A stretch of 64,000 nt of DNA from Thiobacillus denitrificans DSM 12475. GTDB taxonomy: Bacteria; Pseudomonadota; Gammaproteobacteria; Burkholderiales; Thiobacillaceae. The stretch covers positions 142,251 to 206,250 of the forward strand of contig NZ_AQWL01000004.1 of assembly GCF_000376425.1 (NCBI RefSeq), written 5' to 3'. The translations under genes and the position numbers were made by a program. Below the pieces are notes generated by a model that ran no database searches, was not told where the DNA came from, and saw only the letters and a program-made list of their open reading frames with translations. Shown here in pieces: positions 17,238 to 25,067 of the stretch; position 1 is the stretch's first letter; each line of letters begins with the position of its first letter.

Positions 17238-18517
17238 AGATCCTCCCCCAGCAGTCGCTCGATTTCCGCCAGCCGTACCTGGACCTCGACCTGGGCCTTG
17301 AGCTGGTTCAGCCTTGCCTGCAGGATCTGGCGCTGCGCGTCCAGCAGCGTGGCGAAATCGAGACGTCCGTTTTCGTAGCCTGCCAGCGCGGCCCGGAAGG
17401 TAAGCTCGGCCTGCGGCAGCAGGCTGCTGGCGATCAGCGTGTCGGTGCGGCGCGCCGCCTCGATGCCTGCGAGATGCCCGGCGAGCTCGGCGAGGATCTG
17501 GTTGGAAACAGCTTCCGCGCGCGCCCTGGCGGCGCGCAGCAGGGATTCCGATTCACGCTCCCGGGCGCGGCGTGAGGTTTGCTGCAAGGGCAGGTTGAGC
17601 TCGACCATCAGTTCCCATTCCCTTACCGCGTTCTGGTACTGGATGGGAGACACGCCCAGGGTGAAATCCGGGTAGCGGTTCCGGTAGGCGAGCTCACGGC
17701 TAGTTTCGGCCGAGCGGATGCGCGCCTCCTCGCTGAACAATTGCGGATTGCGGGCGCGGACGCGTGCATCGAGCGTGGAATGATCGAGCTTCGCCGCGAT
17801 GGGCACAGGCCGCAGTTGTTCCGGCTCGCCCAGCGGCGCGCCAGCGGGGCGGGCAAGCAAGGCATTCATGCGAACCTGAAGCTGGCGGCGTTCGTTCTCG
17901 AGGGAGACCAGTTCGGTCTTCATGCCGGTCTGCTCGACCTGGGCCCGGATGGCATCCTGCTGGGCCGAGAGGCCGCCGGCGTAGCGCACCCGGGCGATCT
18001 TTTCCAGGCGCGACAGGAGATCGAGGACTTCACGCGTGTACCGCTCGTTGCGATGCACGTAGTACAGCTGGGCATAGGCCGATTTGATGCGGGCCGAGAG
18101 TTCCGCCCAGTTCCCCATGACCTGCCCCCTGACGCCCTCGGCATCAAGTTCCGCTACCTGCCGTTTCAGCGCACGCTTGCCGAACCAGGGGACATCCTGC
18201 ATCAGCAGATAGCGGGTGCTGCCGACATTGCCCGGGGACAGGCTCGGGTTTTGTTCGCCGAATCGGGTGATGTCGCGCAGCTCGATGCGTAACTTCGGGT
18301 CGGGCAAGGCAGATGCGGACGCCGCGCGCTCGCCCGCGGCGTCCGCTTCCAGGCGCATTGCTGCGTATTCGGGGTTGTGTTCCCGGGCATACGTGAGGAG
18401 CGAATCGACACTCCCCCCCGGCAGCGGCGCTTCCTGTGCCCAGGCAGGCAACGCCAGGATCGAGGCCGCGATGGCCCACAGAAGCCGCAGCGAGCCAGCT
18501 GTTCTTCCCCTACTCAT
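17234..18517 (-). CDS. cusC: TolC-family outer-membrane efflux protein
   Basis: Outer-membrane channel of the Cu/Ag exporter. The roughly 427-residue product has a signal peptide (LPAWAQEAP cleavage region), and two repeats of the outer-membrane efflux helical hairpin with long coiled helices (for example AEAVSNQILAELAGHLAGIE and the final QILQARLNQLKAQVEVQVR). The start at 18517 is chosen for the GGGGGG run directly upstream; an earlier in-frame ATG at 18568 lacks one and precedes the signal peptide. No lipobox cysteine is seen, unlike E. coli CusC. It overlaps cusB by four bases, indicating translational coupling. Confidence 0.9.
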   Translation of the reverse strand: MSRGRTAGSLRLLWAIAASILALPAWAQEAPLPGGSVDSLLTYAREHNPEYAAMRLEADAAGERAASASALPDPKLRIELRDITRFGEQNPSLSPGNVGSTRYLLMQDVPWFGKRALKRQVAELDAEGVRGQVMGNWAELSARIKSAYAQLYYVHRNERYTREVLDLLSRLEKIARVRYAGGLSAQQDAIRAQVEQTGMKTELVSLENERRQLQVRMNALLARPAGAPLGEPEQLRPVPIAAKLDHSTLDARVRARNPQLFSEEARIRSAETSRELAYRNRYPDFTLGVSPIQYQNAVREWELMVELNLPLQQTSRRARERESESLLRAARARAEAVSNQILAELAGHLAGIEAARRTDTLIASSLLPQAELTFRAALAGYENGRLDFATLLDAQRQILQARLNQLKAQVEVQVRLAEIERLLGEDL

Positions 18518-18604
18518 ACCGCCCCCCGGTTGTATGCCCGTTGCGCCCCGCGTGCGCTTCAGGACCACGATGATGCGGCACGCATGCCCGTTTCAGCTAT
18601 AGGG

Positions 18605-18817
18605 TTATACAGACAGATCGGCACGCCGCTTGTGGAATTCATCCTGATCGATCTCGCCGCGGGCATAGCGCTCTTCCAGGATGTCGAGTGCCGTGCGCCG
18701 GGGTTTTTCATTCCGGTCGCGTACGCCATAGAGGATGACCAGTGCGACCAGCAGGATCGGAACCAGCCAAACCAGGATCATTCCCCATCCCATACCGTAG
18801 TGTTCGAATCCCCACAT
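18605..18817 (-). CDS. Small SHOCT-domain membrane protein
   Basis: Seventy residues: one N-terminal transmembrane helix (MILVWLVPILLVALVILYG), a basic turn (RDRNEKPRR), then a C-terminal SHOCT motif (ALDILEERYARGEIDQDEF). SHOCT proteins are oligomerisation modules often found beside metal-resistance genes; the precise job is unknown. It lies 88 bases upstream of cusC in the same direction and is probably co-transcribed. The N-terminus WGFEHYGMGWGM has His, Met and Trp residues that could face the periplasm. Confidence 0.8.
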   Translation of the reverse strand: MWGFEHYGMGWGMILVWLVPILLVALVILYGVRDRNEKPRRTALDILEERYARGEIDQDEFHKRRADLSV

Positions 18818-19037
18818 TTCCGTTCTCCAGACTGGCAGTGCGACACAAACCTGGCGTCCGCAGGGATGTGCTCGCGGAATAGATCCCTGTCTTTTTGCAG
18901 ACCCGTTGTTGAGCCCCTACCCGCAGGTCTCCCCGCTGCCTTTTTCCGGCGCATGGCCGTCGCCGGCCGCACGTGGGAAATGGCTTTCATGCATGCTGTT
19001 TTTCAACGGTGCAATGGACGGCCAGCTGCGCCATTCC

Positions 19038-19517
19038 TCATTTGGCCGGTGTTGCGGCGGGGGGCGGCGGCATGCCCATGCCCTTCTGCATCATCATCTG
19101 CATCATGTCCATGCGCTTTTCCATCATCTCCATGCGCCTGTTCATCATGTCGCCGTTACCGGGCATGCCCTGGCCACCCATCATGCCCATGCCGCCGCCC
19201 ATCATGCCCATGCCGCCCGGCGCCTGGCCGGCCATCGGGCAGCCGGCCTCCATGTTCTTCATCACGGCATCCATCTGGTTCATCTGCGTTTCCATCATCC
19301 GCATGCGCTGGGCGGGGTCGCGCGTACGGCGCATTTCCTGCATGCGTTCGCGCAGGGCTTGCATGTCGGTAGCTGTCGCGGGCTTGGCCTGTGTCGCTGC
19401 AGGCGCCGCCGCAGGGGCCGGATCCGGATGATGGCTGCTCTCGGCGCGCGCGGCGGAGGACAGCACCATGGCGGCTGCCAGGGAAAACATCAGGGTGTTG
19501 CGTTGCATTGCCTGCAT
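19038..19517 (-). CDS. Periplasmic methionine-rich protein of the cus operon
   Basis: A 159-residue secreted protein with a signal peptide (cleavage near SAARAES), a low-complexity Ala/Pro spacer, a charged helical part (MQALRERMQEMRRTRD and RMMETQMNQMDAVMKNM) and a Met/Gly-rich tail (GGMGMMGGGMGMMGG, then MMEKRMDMMQMMMQKGMG). It has one cysteine, in EAGCPMAG. Dense Met motifs are typical of periplasmic Cu(I)/Ag(I) chelators, so metal buffering for the pump is inferred. AAGGAG lies seven to eight bases before ATG 19517. It follows cusF by 21 bases. It does not match a named family that I can recall. Confidence 0.8.
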   Translation of the reverse strand: MQAMQRNTLMFSLAAAMVLSSAARAESSHHPDPAPAAAPAATQAKPATATDMQALRERMQEMRRTRDPAQRMRMMETQMNQMDAVMKNMEAGCPMAGQAPGGMGMMGGGMGMMGGQGMPGNGDMMNRRMEMMEKRMDMMQMMMQKGMGMPPPPAATPAK

Positions 19518-19538
19518 GAATCGCTCCTTGAAGTTGGG

Positions 19539-19871
19539 TTATTGAACGATCTCGAGCCGGGTTACGGCGAGCACGCCGTTCACCCTTTCAGCCTGGAACC
19601 GTATGGTGTCGCCGGGCTTGACCTGGTCGAGCCAGCCGGCATCCTGCACGCGGAAAACCATGGTCATGCCCGGCATGTCGAGGTTTTCCAGCGGGCCGTG
19701 CTTGATCGTGAGCTTGCCCTGTGCTTTGTCGATTTTCTTCACCACCCCATCGGACAGGGAAACCGTCTGCGCCGCCGTTTTCACGTACGTCGCATGCTGG
19801 ATCCCGGCCCAGGCCGGCAGGCCCAGGCTGAGACCCACGAACAGAGTGGTCAGGGTGAGGTTCTTTCTCAT
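19539..19871 (-). CDS. cusF: Periplasmic Cu/Ag metallochaperone, CusF family (Trp-to-Met variant)
   Basis: Carries Cu(I)/Ag(I) to CusB. The 110-residue product has a signal peptide (cleavage near LPAWAG) and a single OB-fold CusF domain. The metal site reads HGPLENLDMPGMTM: the His and both late Met ligands are present, but the Trp that shields the metal in E. coli CusF is replaced by Met. It is first in the minus-strand cus operon, 113 bases downstream of the inverted-repeat box at 19984-19999. Confidence 0.92.
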   Translation of the reverse strand: MRKNLTLTTLFVGLSLGLPAWAGIQHATYVKTAAQTVSLSDGVVKKIDKAQGKLTIKHGPLENLDMPGMTMVFRVQDAGWLDQVKPGDTIRFQAERVNGVLAVTRLEIVQ

Positions 19872-19983
19872 GCCTATTCCTTTCGGTGCCAGGTTCGGGG
19901 GTCAACAGCGGTATCGCGGGGAAATCCTGCTGATGAATGACGTCAGTATGGAAGGCGGTTCACTACGACAAGCTGACGGATGG

Positions 19984-19999
19984 GTTACATTTGTGTCAT
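19984..19999. promoter_or_regulatory. Putative CusR box upstream of cusF
   Basis: Read on the minus strand, ATGAC-N6-GTAAC has the same 5-6-5 layout as ATTAC-N6-GTAAT at 20383-20398 before cusR. The two boxes lie in front of the two divergent arms of the locus, which fits binding by the CusR response regulator encoded here. Confidence 0.5.
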
Positions 20000-20083
20000 C
20001 TTTGCCATCGTTACAGCTACCGCACGCGGCGATGGCAAGACGCCGCCGTGATTTTTACCCACTGTCGGAGACAGGACACCCGC

Positions 20084-20302
20084 ATGAACGAAAACCGCAC
20101 CGAACCCGCCGAGCTCTGCTCCGGTTGCGTCTACTTTCCACCGAATCTGCCGCCCCAGGCCTACGCGCAGGACGACTGGGCGATGCTGCAGGCACGATCC
20201 TGTTCGTTTGAGCATCACCCCGGCGACGACGCATGCCTGACCACGCGGAAAACCAGCTGCAGCGTGGTTGACCTCGCCATCATGAAGCGCGGCATGGCCT
20301 GA
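20084..20302 (+). CDS. Small cysteine-rich protein of unknown function
   Basis: Seventy-two residues with five cysteines: CSGC near the N-terminus, then single Cys in ARSCSFEH, DDACLTTR and TSCSVVD. The core GCVYFPPNLPPQAYA is distinctive. No signal peptide or membrane segment is seen, so it is probably cytoplasmic; zinc, copper or cluster binding is possible. GGAG with further purines precedes ATG 20084; an in-frame ATG at 19937 lies before the operator and is rejected. It sits between the divergent cusF operator and cusR, in the same direction as cusRS. I do not recognise the family. Confidence 0.7.
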   Translation: MNENRTEPAELCSGCVYFPPNLPPQAYAQDDWAMLQARSCSFEHHPGDDACLTTRKTSCSVVDLAIMKRGMA

Positions 20303-20382
20303 GTCCATCGAGGCCCGCAGGCTGGAACACCCGGCGGCATGTTCGCGCAGGCGCCCAGGACAAACATGAAGCCGACTCGCAC

Positions 20383-20398
20383 ATTACAAACCCGTAAT
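20383..20398. promoter_or_regulatory. Putative CusR box upstream of cusR
   Basis: Perfect inverted repeat ATTAC-AAACCC-GTAAT, 60 bases before the cusR start. Spacing and half-sites resemble copper response-regulator boxes, and a related imperfect copy lies before cusF. Autoregulation of cusRS is inferred. Confidence 0.55.
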
Positions 20399-20457
20399 CC
20401 GCGCCATCCGTGGCGATTTGTGCGGCAGGATGGGCCGCTCGATCTACCATCATAGCC

Positions 20458-21147
20458 ATGAAGATCCTGATCGTCGAAGACGAGCCCAAGACGGGCGCTT
20501 ACCTGAAACAGGGCCTCAGCGAGGCCGGATTCGTCACGGACCTCGCCCGCGATGGCTGGGAAGGTCTTCAGCTCGCCAAGGAAGGGCACTACGACCTGAT
20601 CATCCTCGACGTGATGCTTCCCGGACTCGATGGCTGGCAGGTGCTCGAAGGCCTGCGCCGCGCCGGCATCGAAGGGCCGGTATTGTTCCTGACCGCACGC
20701 GACCAGGTCGAAGATCGGGTCAAGGGACTGGAACTGGGGGCCGACGACTATCTGGTGAAGCCCTTCGCCTTCGCGGAACTGCTGGCCAGGGCGCGAACGC
20801 TGATGCGCCGCGGGCAGGCCGGTCTTGAAGCCGCGGTTCTCAGAGTGGGCGACCTCGAACTCGATCTGTTGCGGCGCCGGGCCACACGGGCCGGCCGCCG
20901 GATCGACCTGACCGCCAAGGAATTTGCCCTGCTGGAGCTGTTTCTCCGCCGCAAGGGCGAAGTGCTGCCGCGCAGCCTGATCGCTTCCCAGGTCTGGGAC
21001 ATGAATTTCGACTCGGACACCAATGTGATCGACGTGGCGATACGCCGGCTGCGGGTCAAGATCGACGACGGCTTCGAGTCCAAACTCATCCACACCGTGC
21101 GGGGCATGGGCTATGTGCTGGAAAACGACCTGGAGAATCAGACCTGA
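20458..21147 (+). CDS. cusR: Copper/silver-responsive OmpR-family response regulator
   Basis: DNA-binding partner of the CusS kinase. The 229-residue product has a receiver domain with acidic pocket E7/D8, phospho-acceptor D51 ([10 protein letters not shown]), Thr/Lys switch residues in LFLTAR and LVKPFAF, and a C-terminal winged helix ending [12 protein letters not shown], typical of the CusR/CopR/PcoR subgroup. ATG 20458 is chosen because it begins the conserved [10 protein letters not shown]; the longer frame from 20410 adds non-conserved residues. Its stop TGA overlaps the CTG that appears to start cusS. Confidence 0.93.
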   Translation: MKILIVEDEPKTGAYLKQGLSEAGFVTDLARDGWEGLQLAKEGHYDLIILDVMLPGLDGWQVLEGLRRAGIEGPVLFLTARDQVEDRVKGLELGADDYLVKPFAFAELLARARTLMRRGQAGLEAAVLRVGDLELDLLRRRATRAGRRIDLTAKEFALLELFLRRKGEVLPRSLIASQVWDMNFDSDTNVIDVAIRRLRVKIDDGFESKLIHTVRGMGYVLENDLENQT

Positions 21148-22538
21148 AGGCCCTGTCGCTGACCACCCGGATCAGCCTGCTCTTCGCAGTCGCCGCATCG
21201 CTGGTCCTGCTCGCAACGGCCTATGTCCTGACGCAGGCGGTGGAGGCGCACTTCGAGGAGGAGGATCACCACGAGCTGAATGGCAAGCTTGATCTCATCC
21301 AGAACCTGTTCCGGCATGCCTCCAGCCAGAGGGAACTGGATCGCCTGCCGCAGCAACTGGACGACGCACTGGTCGGGCATCATGGGCTTGCCGTCGTCGT
21401 GACGGACGGGACAGGAAACATCTGGTTCGCGACTTCGGGGGCAGATTTCCCGCACCGGCTGTTGCAAGTCTGCCAGGCCCGGCCGGCAGCATGCACTGAA
21501 GAAACCTTGCACCAATGGCAGAAAAACGGCGTGAGCAACCGGGGAATCGCCGCGTCGATCACGGCGGGCGACGGCACGCCATACATCGTGGCGCTGGTGC
21601 AGGACATCCAGCACCATGAGCTTTTCATGGACACATTCCGCTCGCTCCTGGGTATCGCCATCGCCCTGGCAGCCCTGGCCACCGCCAGCCTCGGCTGGGC
21701 CGTGACCCGATGGGGTCTCTCGCCGCTGCGTAAGGTCACCGACACGGTGGCGGGCATCTCAGCCGAACGTCTCGGTGCGCGCCTCCCGTCCGCGGGCCTG
21801 CCGGCCGAACTCATGCCACTTGCCACTGCCTTCAACGCCATGCTGGCCCGCCTCGATGACGCCTTTCGCCGGCTTTCGGAGTTTTCCTCCAACATCGCGC
21901 ACGAATTGCGCACGCCCATCTCCAACCTCATGACCCAGACCCAGGTGGCGCTCTCCACTGCGCGCAACAGCGATGAATACAAGGAGATTCTGTACTCCAG
22001 CCTGGAAGAATACGAGCGCATGGCCCAGATGGTCGGAGACATGCTGTATCTCGCACAGGCCGACAATGGATTGCTGAGACCCGGTCTGGAGACGGTCGAC
22101 CTGAGTAGCGAAACCACCAACCTGTTCGACTATTTCGAGGCGTGGGCGGAAGAGCGTGGCGTTTCTCTGCTACAGACCGGCTCGGCCTCAGTCCCGGGCG
22201 ACCGGCTGATGCTGCGGCGCGCACTGAGCAACCTCATCTCCAACGCCATCCGGCATACCCCACAGGGCCACACGGTGCGCGTTACGCTGGAAACGCCCGG
22301 CGACAAGGCCGTCGTTGTCGTCGAGAACCCGGGCCCGGAAATCCCGGCCGGGCACATCCCCAGACTCTTCGACCGCTTCTACCGGGTCGACCCTTCACGC
22401 GAACGCAAAAGCGACGGCGCCGGGCTGGGGCTTGCCATCGTCAAGTCGATCGTTGAAGCACACGGCGGGGTCCTGTCCGTGACCTCCGCCAATGGAGTCA
22501 CGCGGTTCCAACTCACGTTGCCAATGCCAGGAGGTTGA
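21144..22538 (+). CDS. cusS: Heavy-metal sensor histidine kinase
   Basis: Membrane kinase sensing periplasmic Cu(I)/Ag(I) and phosphorylating CusR. With the start at CTG 21144 the 464 residues are: TM1 about 12-32, a periplasmic sensor loop, TM2 about 165-185, HAMP, HisKA with His253 ([16 protein letters not shown]), and an ATPase domain with [32 protein letters not shown] and [14 protein letters not shown]. The first GTG (21240) would remove TM1; no ATG, GTG or TTG lies upstream in frame, while GGAG is eight bases before CTG 21144, giving [14 protein letters not shown], the normal family N-terminus. The CTG overlaps the cusR stop (CTGA), indicating coupling. Confidence 0.9.
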   Translation: MKALSLTTRISLLFAVAASLVLLATAYVLTQAVEAHFEEEDHHELNGKLDLIQNLFRHASSQRELDRLPQQLDDALVGHHGLAVVVTDGTGNIWFATSGADFPHRLLQVCQARPAACTEETLHQWQKNGVSNRGIAASITAGDGTPYIVALVQDIQHHELFMDTFRSLLGIAIALAALATASLGWAVTRWGLSPLRKVTDTVAGISAERLGARLPSAGLPAELMPLATAFNAMLARLDDAFRRLSEFSSNIAHELRTPISNLMTQTQVALSTARNSDEYKEILYSSLEEYERMAQMVGDMLYLAQADNGLLRPGLETVDLSSETTNLFDYFEAWAEERGVSLLQTGSASVPGDRLMLRRALSNLISNAIRHTPQGHTVRVTLETPGDKAVVVVENPGPEIPAGHIPRLFDRFYRVDPSRERKSDGAGLGLAIVKSIVEAHGGVLSVTSANGVTRFQLTLPMPGG

Positions 22539-22611
22539 ACGCGCCCGAGGCGCCGGTGAATCCCTTTCTGGCCGTGTGCCTGGGGGCGCTTCCGGAGCGG
22601 CAGCCTTGCTG

Positions 22612-22652
22612 CAAACAAAAAGGCGACCGCTCGCGTTCCAGGGGTCGCCTTT
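22612..22652 (-). terminator. Intrinsic terminator of dacA
   Basis: AAAGGCGACC (22619-22628) pairs with GGTCGCCTTT (22643-22652). On the minus strand the stem is followed by TTTTGTTT, a typical intrinsic terminator 19 bases after the dacA stop. It also faces the end of convergent cusS. Confidence 0.85.
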
Positions 22653-22670
22653 AACGTGCGCGCTTGAGCC

Positions 22671-23837
22671 TCAGCCGAACAGGCCCCGGAACAGCAGCCG
22701 GATGCCATCCCACATCCGGCGGAAGAAGCCGCCCTCCTCGACCGCTTCGAGCGCGACCAGCGGCGCCTGCATGACGACCTTGCCGTCGCCGCCCACCAGT
22801 TCGACACGGCCCAGCGGTGCGCCGGCGGCGACGGGCGCGACGATGTTGCCTTCCTTCAGCACGACGCGCGTCTTGTATTCGCTGCTGGCGCGCTTGGGCA
22901 GCGCGGCGGCGAAGTCGGCAGCAACCCCGGCCTTGACCGTGCGCGCGGCGCCTTTCCAGACGGCTACGGCCTGTATCGTTTCGCTCTTCTTGAAGAAGGT
23001 CTTGCTGTCGAAGAAGTTGAAGCCGTAGGTGAGCAATTTGGCGGTCTCGGTCGCCCGTTCGGATTCGCTGTTGGTGCCGAATACCGCCGCGATCATGCGC
23101 TGGCCATCGCGCTGGCTCGACGCCACCAGACAGTAGCCGGCTTCCTCGGTGTGGCCGGTCTTGAGGCCGTCGACAGTGGGGTCGCGCCACAGCAGCAGAT
23201 TGCGGTTCGGCTGCTTGATGTCGTTCCAGACGAACTCCTTCTCCTTGTATAGCGAGTAGTGCTCTGGATCCTCGATCACGATGGCCCGCGCCAGTTTGGC
23301 CATGTCGAGCGCGCTCGAATAATGGCCTTCGGCCGGCCAGCCGGTGGCGTTGACGAAATGGGTATCGGCAAGGCCCAGTCGTTTCGCCTCCTGGTTCATC
23401 AGCGCGGCGAAGGTGTCCTCGCCGCCCGCGAGATGCTCGGCCAGCGCGATGCTGGCGTCGTTGCCCGACTGCACGATGATGCCGCGCAAGAGATCGCTCA
23501 CCGCGACCTGATTGCCGACCTTGACGAACATCTTCGAGCCGCCCATGCGCCACGCCTTCTCGCTGATGGTGACGAGGTCATTCTCCTTGATGCGGCCGCG
23601 CTGAAGTTCCAGCGCAGCGACGTGCGAGGTCATCAGCTTGGTCAGGCTGGCGGGAGGCAGGCGCTGATTGCCCTGGTGGTCGACCAGCACGTTGCCGCTG
23701 ACGGCGTCCATCAACACCCAGGATTTGGCTGCCAGTTGCGGGGGCGGCGGGATGACGGCGGAGGCGCTCCACGCAGCCGGCGCGAGCAGAAAACCAAAGA
23801 GCAATACGAGTCGTTGCAGGAAATACGGGATAGTCAT
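22671..23837 (-). CDS. dacA: D-alanyl-D-alanine carboxypeptidase (PBP5/6 type)
   Basis: Trims the terminal D-Ala from peptidoglycan pentapeptides in the periplasm. The roughly 388-residue product has a signal peptide and the three penicillin-binding motifs: SLTK (PPASLTKLM), SGN (VQSGNDASIAL) and KTG (GLKTGHTEEAG). A PBP5-type beta domain and a C-terminal amphipathic membrane anchor (RRMWDGIRLLFRGLFG) follow. The start at 23837 is chosen because the signal peptide MTIPYFLQRLVLLFG begins there; earlier in-frame ATGs add a non-signal extension without a ribosome site. An intrinsic terminator follows the gene. Confidence 0.93.
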   Translation of the reverse strand: MTIPYFLQRLVLLFGFLLAPAAWSASAVIPPPPQLAAKSWVLMDAVSGNVLVDHQGNQRLPPASLTKLMTSHVAALELQRGRIKENDLVTISEKAWRMGGSKMFVKVGNQVAVSDLLRGIIVQSGNDASIALAEHLAGGEDTFAALMNQEAKRLGLADTHFVNATGWPAEGHYSSALDMAKLARAIVIEDPEHYSLYKEKEFVWNDIKQPNRNLLLWRDPTVDGLKTGHTEEAGYCLVASSQRDGQRMIAAVFGTNSESERATETAKLLTYGFNFFDSKTFFKKSETIQAVAVWKGAARTVKAGVAADFAAALPKRASSEYKTRVVLKEGNIVAPVAAGAPLGRVELVGGDGKVVMQAPLVALEAVEEGGFFRRMWDGIRLLFRGLFG

Positions 23838-24042
23838 GGGCTTATCGATGAGTAGGAACAGAATGGGCATTGGAACAGGCGGGTGCGCGCAAACGCGCAC
23901 CCGTTCAGGATAACATCGCACGCCGCCCGGCGGCAGCCCGGCGGCAACGGTCCTGTTAAACTCGCGTCATGCCGACGATCGTACCGCGCCCACCCGGCCG
24001 CCCCTGAAACCCGCCGCCTCCTTCCGCCCGGCTGCCTGAACC

Positions 24043-25053
24043 ATGCTCTATACGCTGATCCGCCCCGCCCTCTTCTCGCTCGACCCCGAGGATGCCCACC
24101 GCTTCACCCTCGCCAGCCTCGATCTCGCGCACCGGATCGGCCTGCTGGGCCTGCTGCCGCGCGCAACCGGCACGCCGGTGCACGCGCTGGGCATCGACTT
24201 CCCCAACGCGGTGGGCCTCGCCGCCGGGCTCGACAAGGACGGCGCACACATCAATGCGCTGGCCGCGCTGGGCTTCGGCTTCATCGAAATCGGCACGGTG
24301 ACGCCGCGCCCGCAGCCCGGCAATCCGCAGCCGCGCATGTTCCGCCTGCCGGTAGCCGACGCCATCATCAACCGCATGGGCTTCAACAACCTTGGCGTCG
24401 ACAACCTGGTGCGAAACGTCGCGGCCAGCGGCTTCACCGGCGTGCTCGGCATCAACATCGGCAAGAACAAGGACACCCCCAACGAGCATGCGGTGGACGA
24501 TTACCTGGCCTGCCTCGACAAGGTCTACGCACACGCCAGCTACGTGACGGTGAACATCTCCTCGCCCAACACGCAGAACCTGCGCGAGCTGCAGAAGGAC
24601 GCAGCGCTCGACGCGCTGCTCTCGGCGATCAAGCTCAGGCAGTCCGAACTGGCGCAACGACACGGCAAATACGTGCCGGTCGCGCTGAAGATCGCACCCG
24701 ACCTCGACGACGCGCAGATCGCCGCCATCGCCGCGCTGCTGATGGTACACCGCATCGACGCGGTGATCGCCACCAACACCACCATCGCCCGCGACGCAGT
24801 GGCCGGCCTGCCCAACGCCGACGAGGCCGGCGGGCTGTCGGGCAGACCGGTGCGCGCGGCGTCGACCCGGGTGATCCGCGAACTGGCGCGCCACCTGAAG
24901 AACGCGGTGCCGATCGTCGGCGTCGGCGGCATCCTGTCGGGCGACGATGCGCAGGAAAAAATCGCCGCCGGCGCCTCGCTGGTGCAGCTCTACTCCGGTC
25001 TGATCTACCGCGGCCCGGAACTGGTGCGCGAGTGCGTGCAGCGCCTCGCCTGA
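24043..25053 (+). CDS. pyrD: Dihydroorotate dehydrogenase (quinone), class 2
   Basis: Fourth step of pyrimidine synthesis, oxidising dihydroorotate with quinone at the inner membrane. The 336-residue protein has the class 2 N-terminal amphipathic membrane-binding helices ([19 protein letters not shown]), the FMN/substrate motif [31 protein letters not shown], the catalytic-base loop [15 protein letters not shown] (Ser as base), and [15 protein letters not shown] near the end. The length is normal. A signal-peptide-bearing TIGR03790 gene follows almost directly. Confidence 0.95.
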   Translation: MLYTLIRPALFSLDPEDAHRFTLASLDLAHRIGLLGLLPRATGTPVHALGIDFPNAVGLAAGLDKDGAHINALAALGFGFIEIGTVTPRPQPGNPQPRMFRLPVADAIINRMGFNNLGVDNLVRNVAASGFTGVLGINIGKNKDTPNEHAVDDYLACLDKVYAHASYVTVNISSPNTQNLRELQKDAALDALLSAIKLRQSELAQRHGKYVPVALKIAPDLDDAQIAAIAALLMVHRIDAVIATNTTIARDAVAGLPNADEAGGLSGRPVRAASTRVIRELARHLKNAVPIVGVGGILSGDDAQEKIAAGASLVQLYSGLIYRGPELVRECVQRLA

Positions 25054-25067
25054 CGAAACTGAAGCGA

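Noticed and set aside
18778-18990. 70-residue minus-strand frame upstream of the SHOCT gene
   Set aside because: Overlaps the start of the SHOCT gene, and composition and lack of ribosome site suggest chance.
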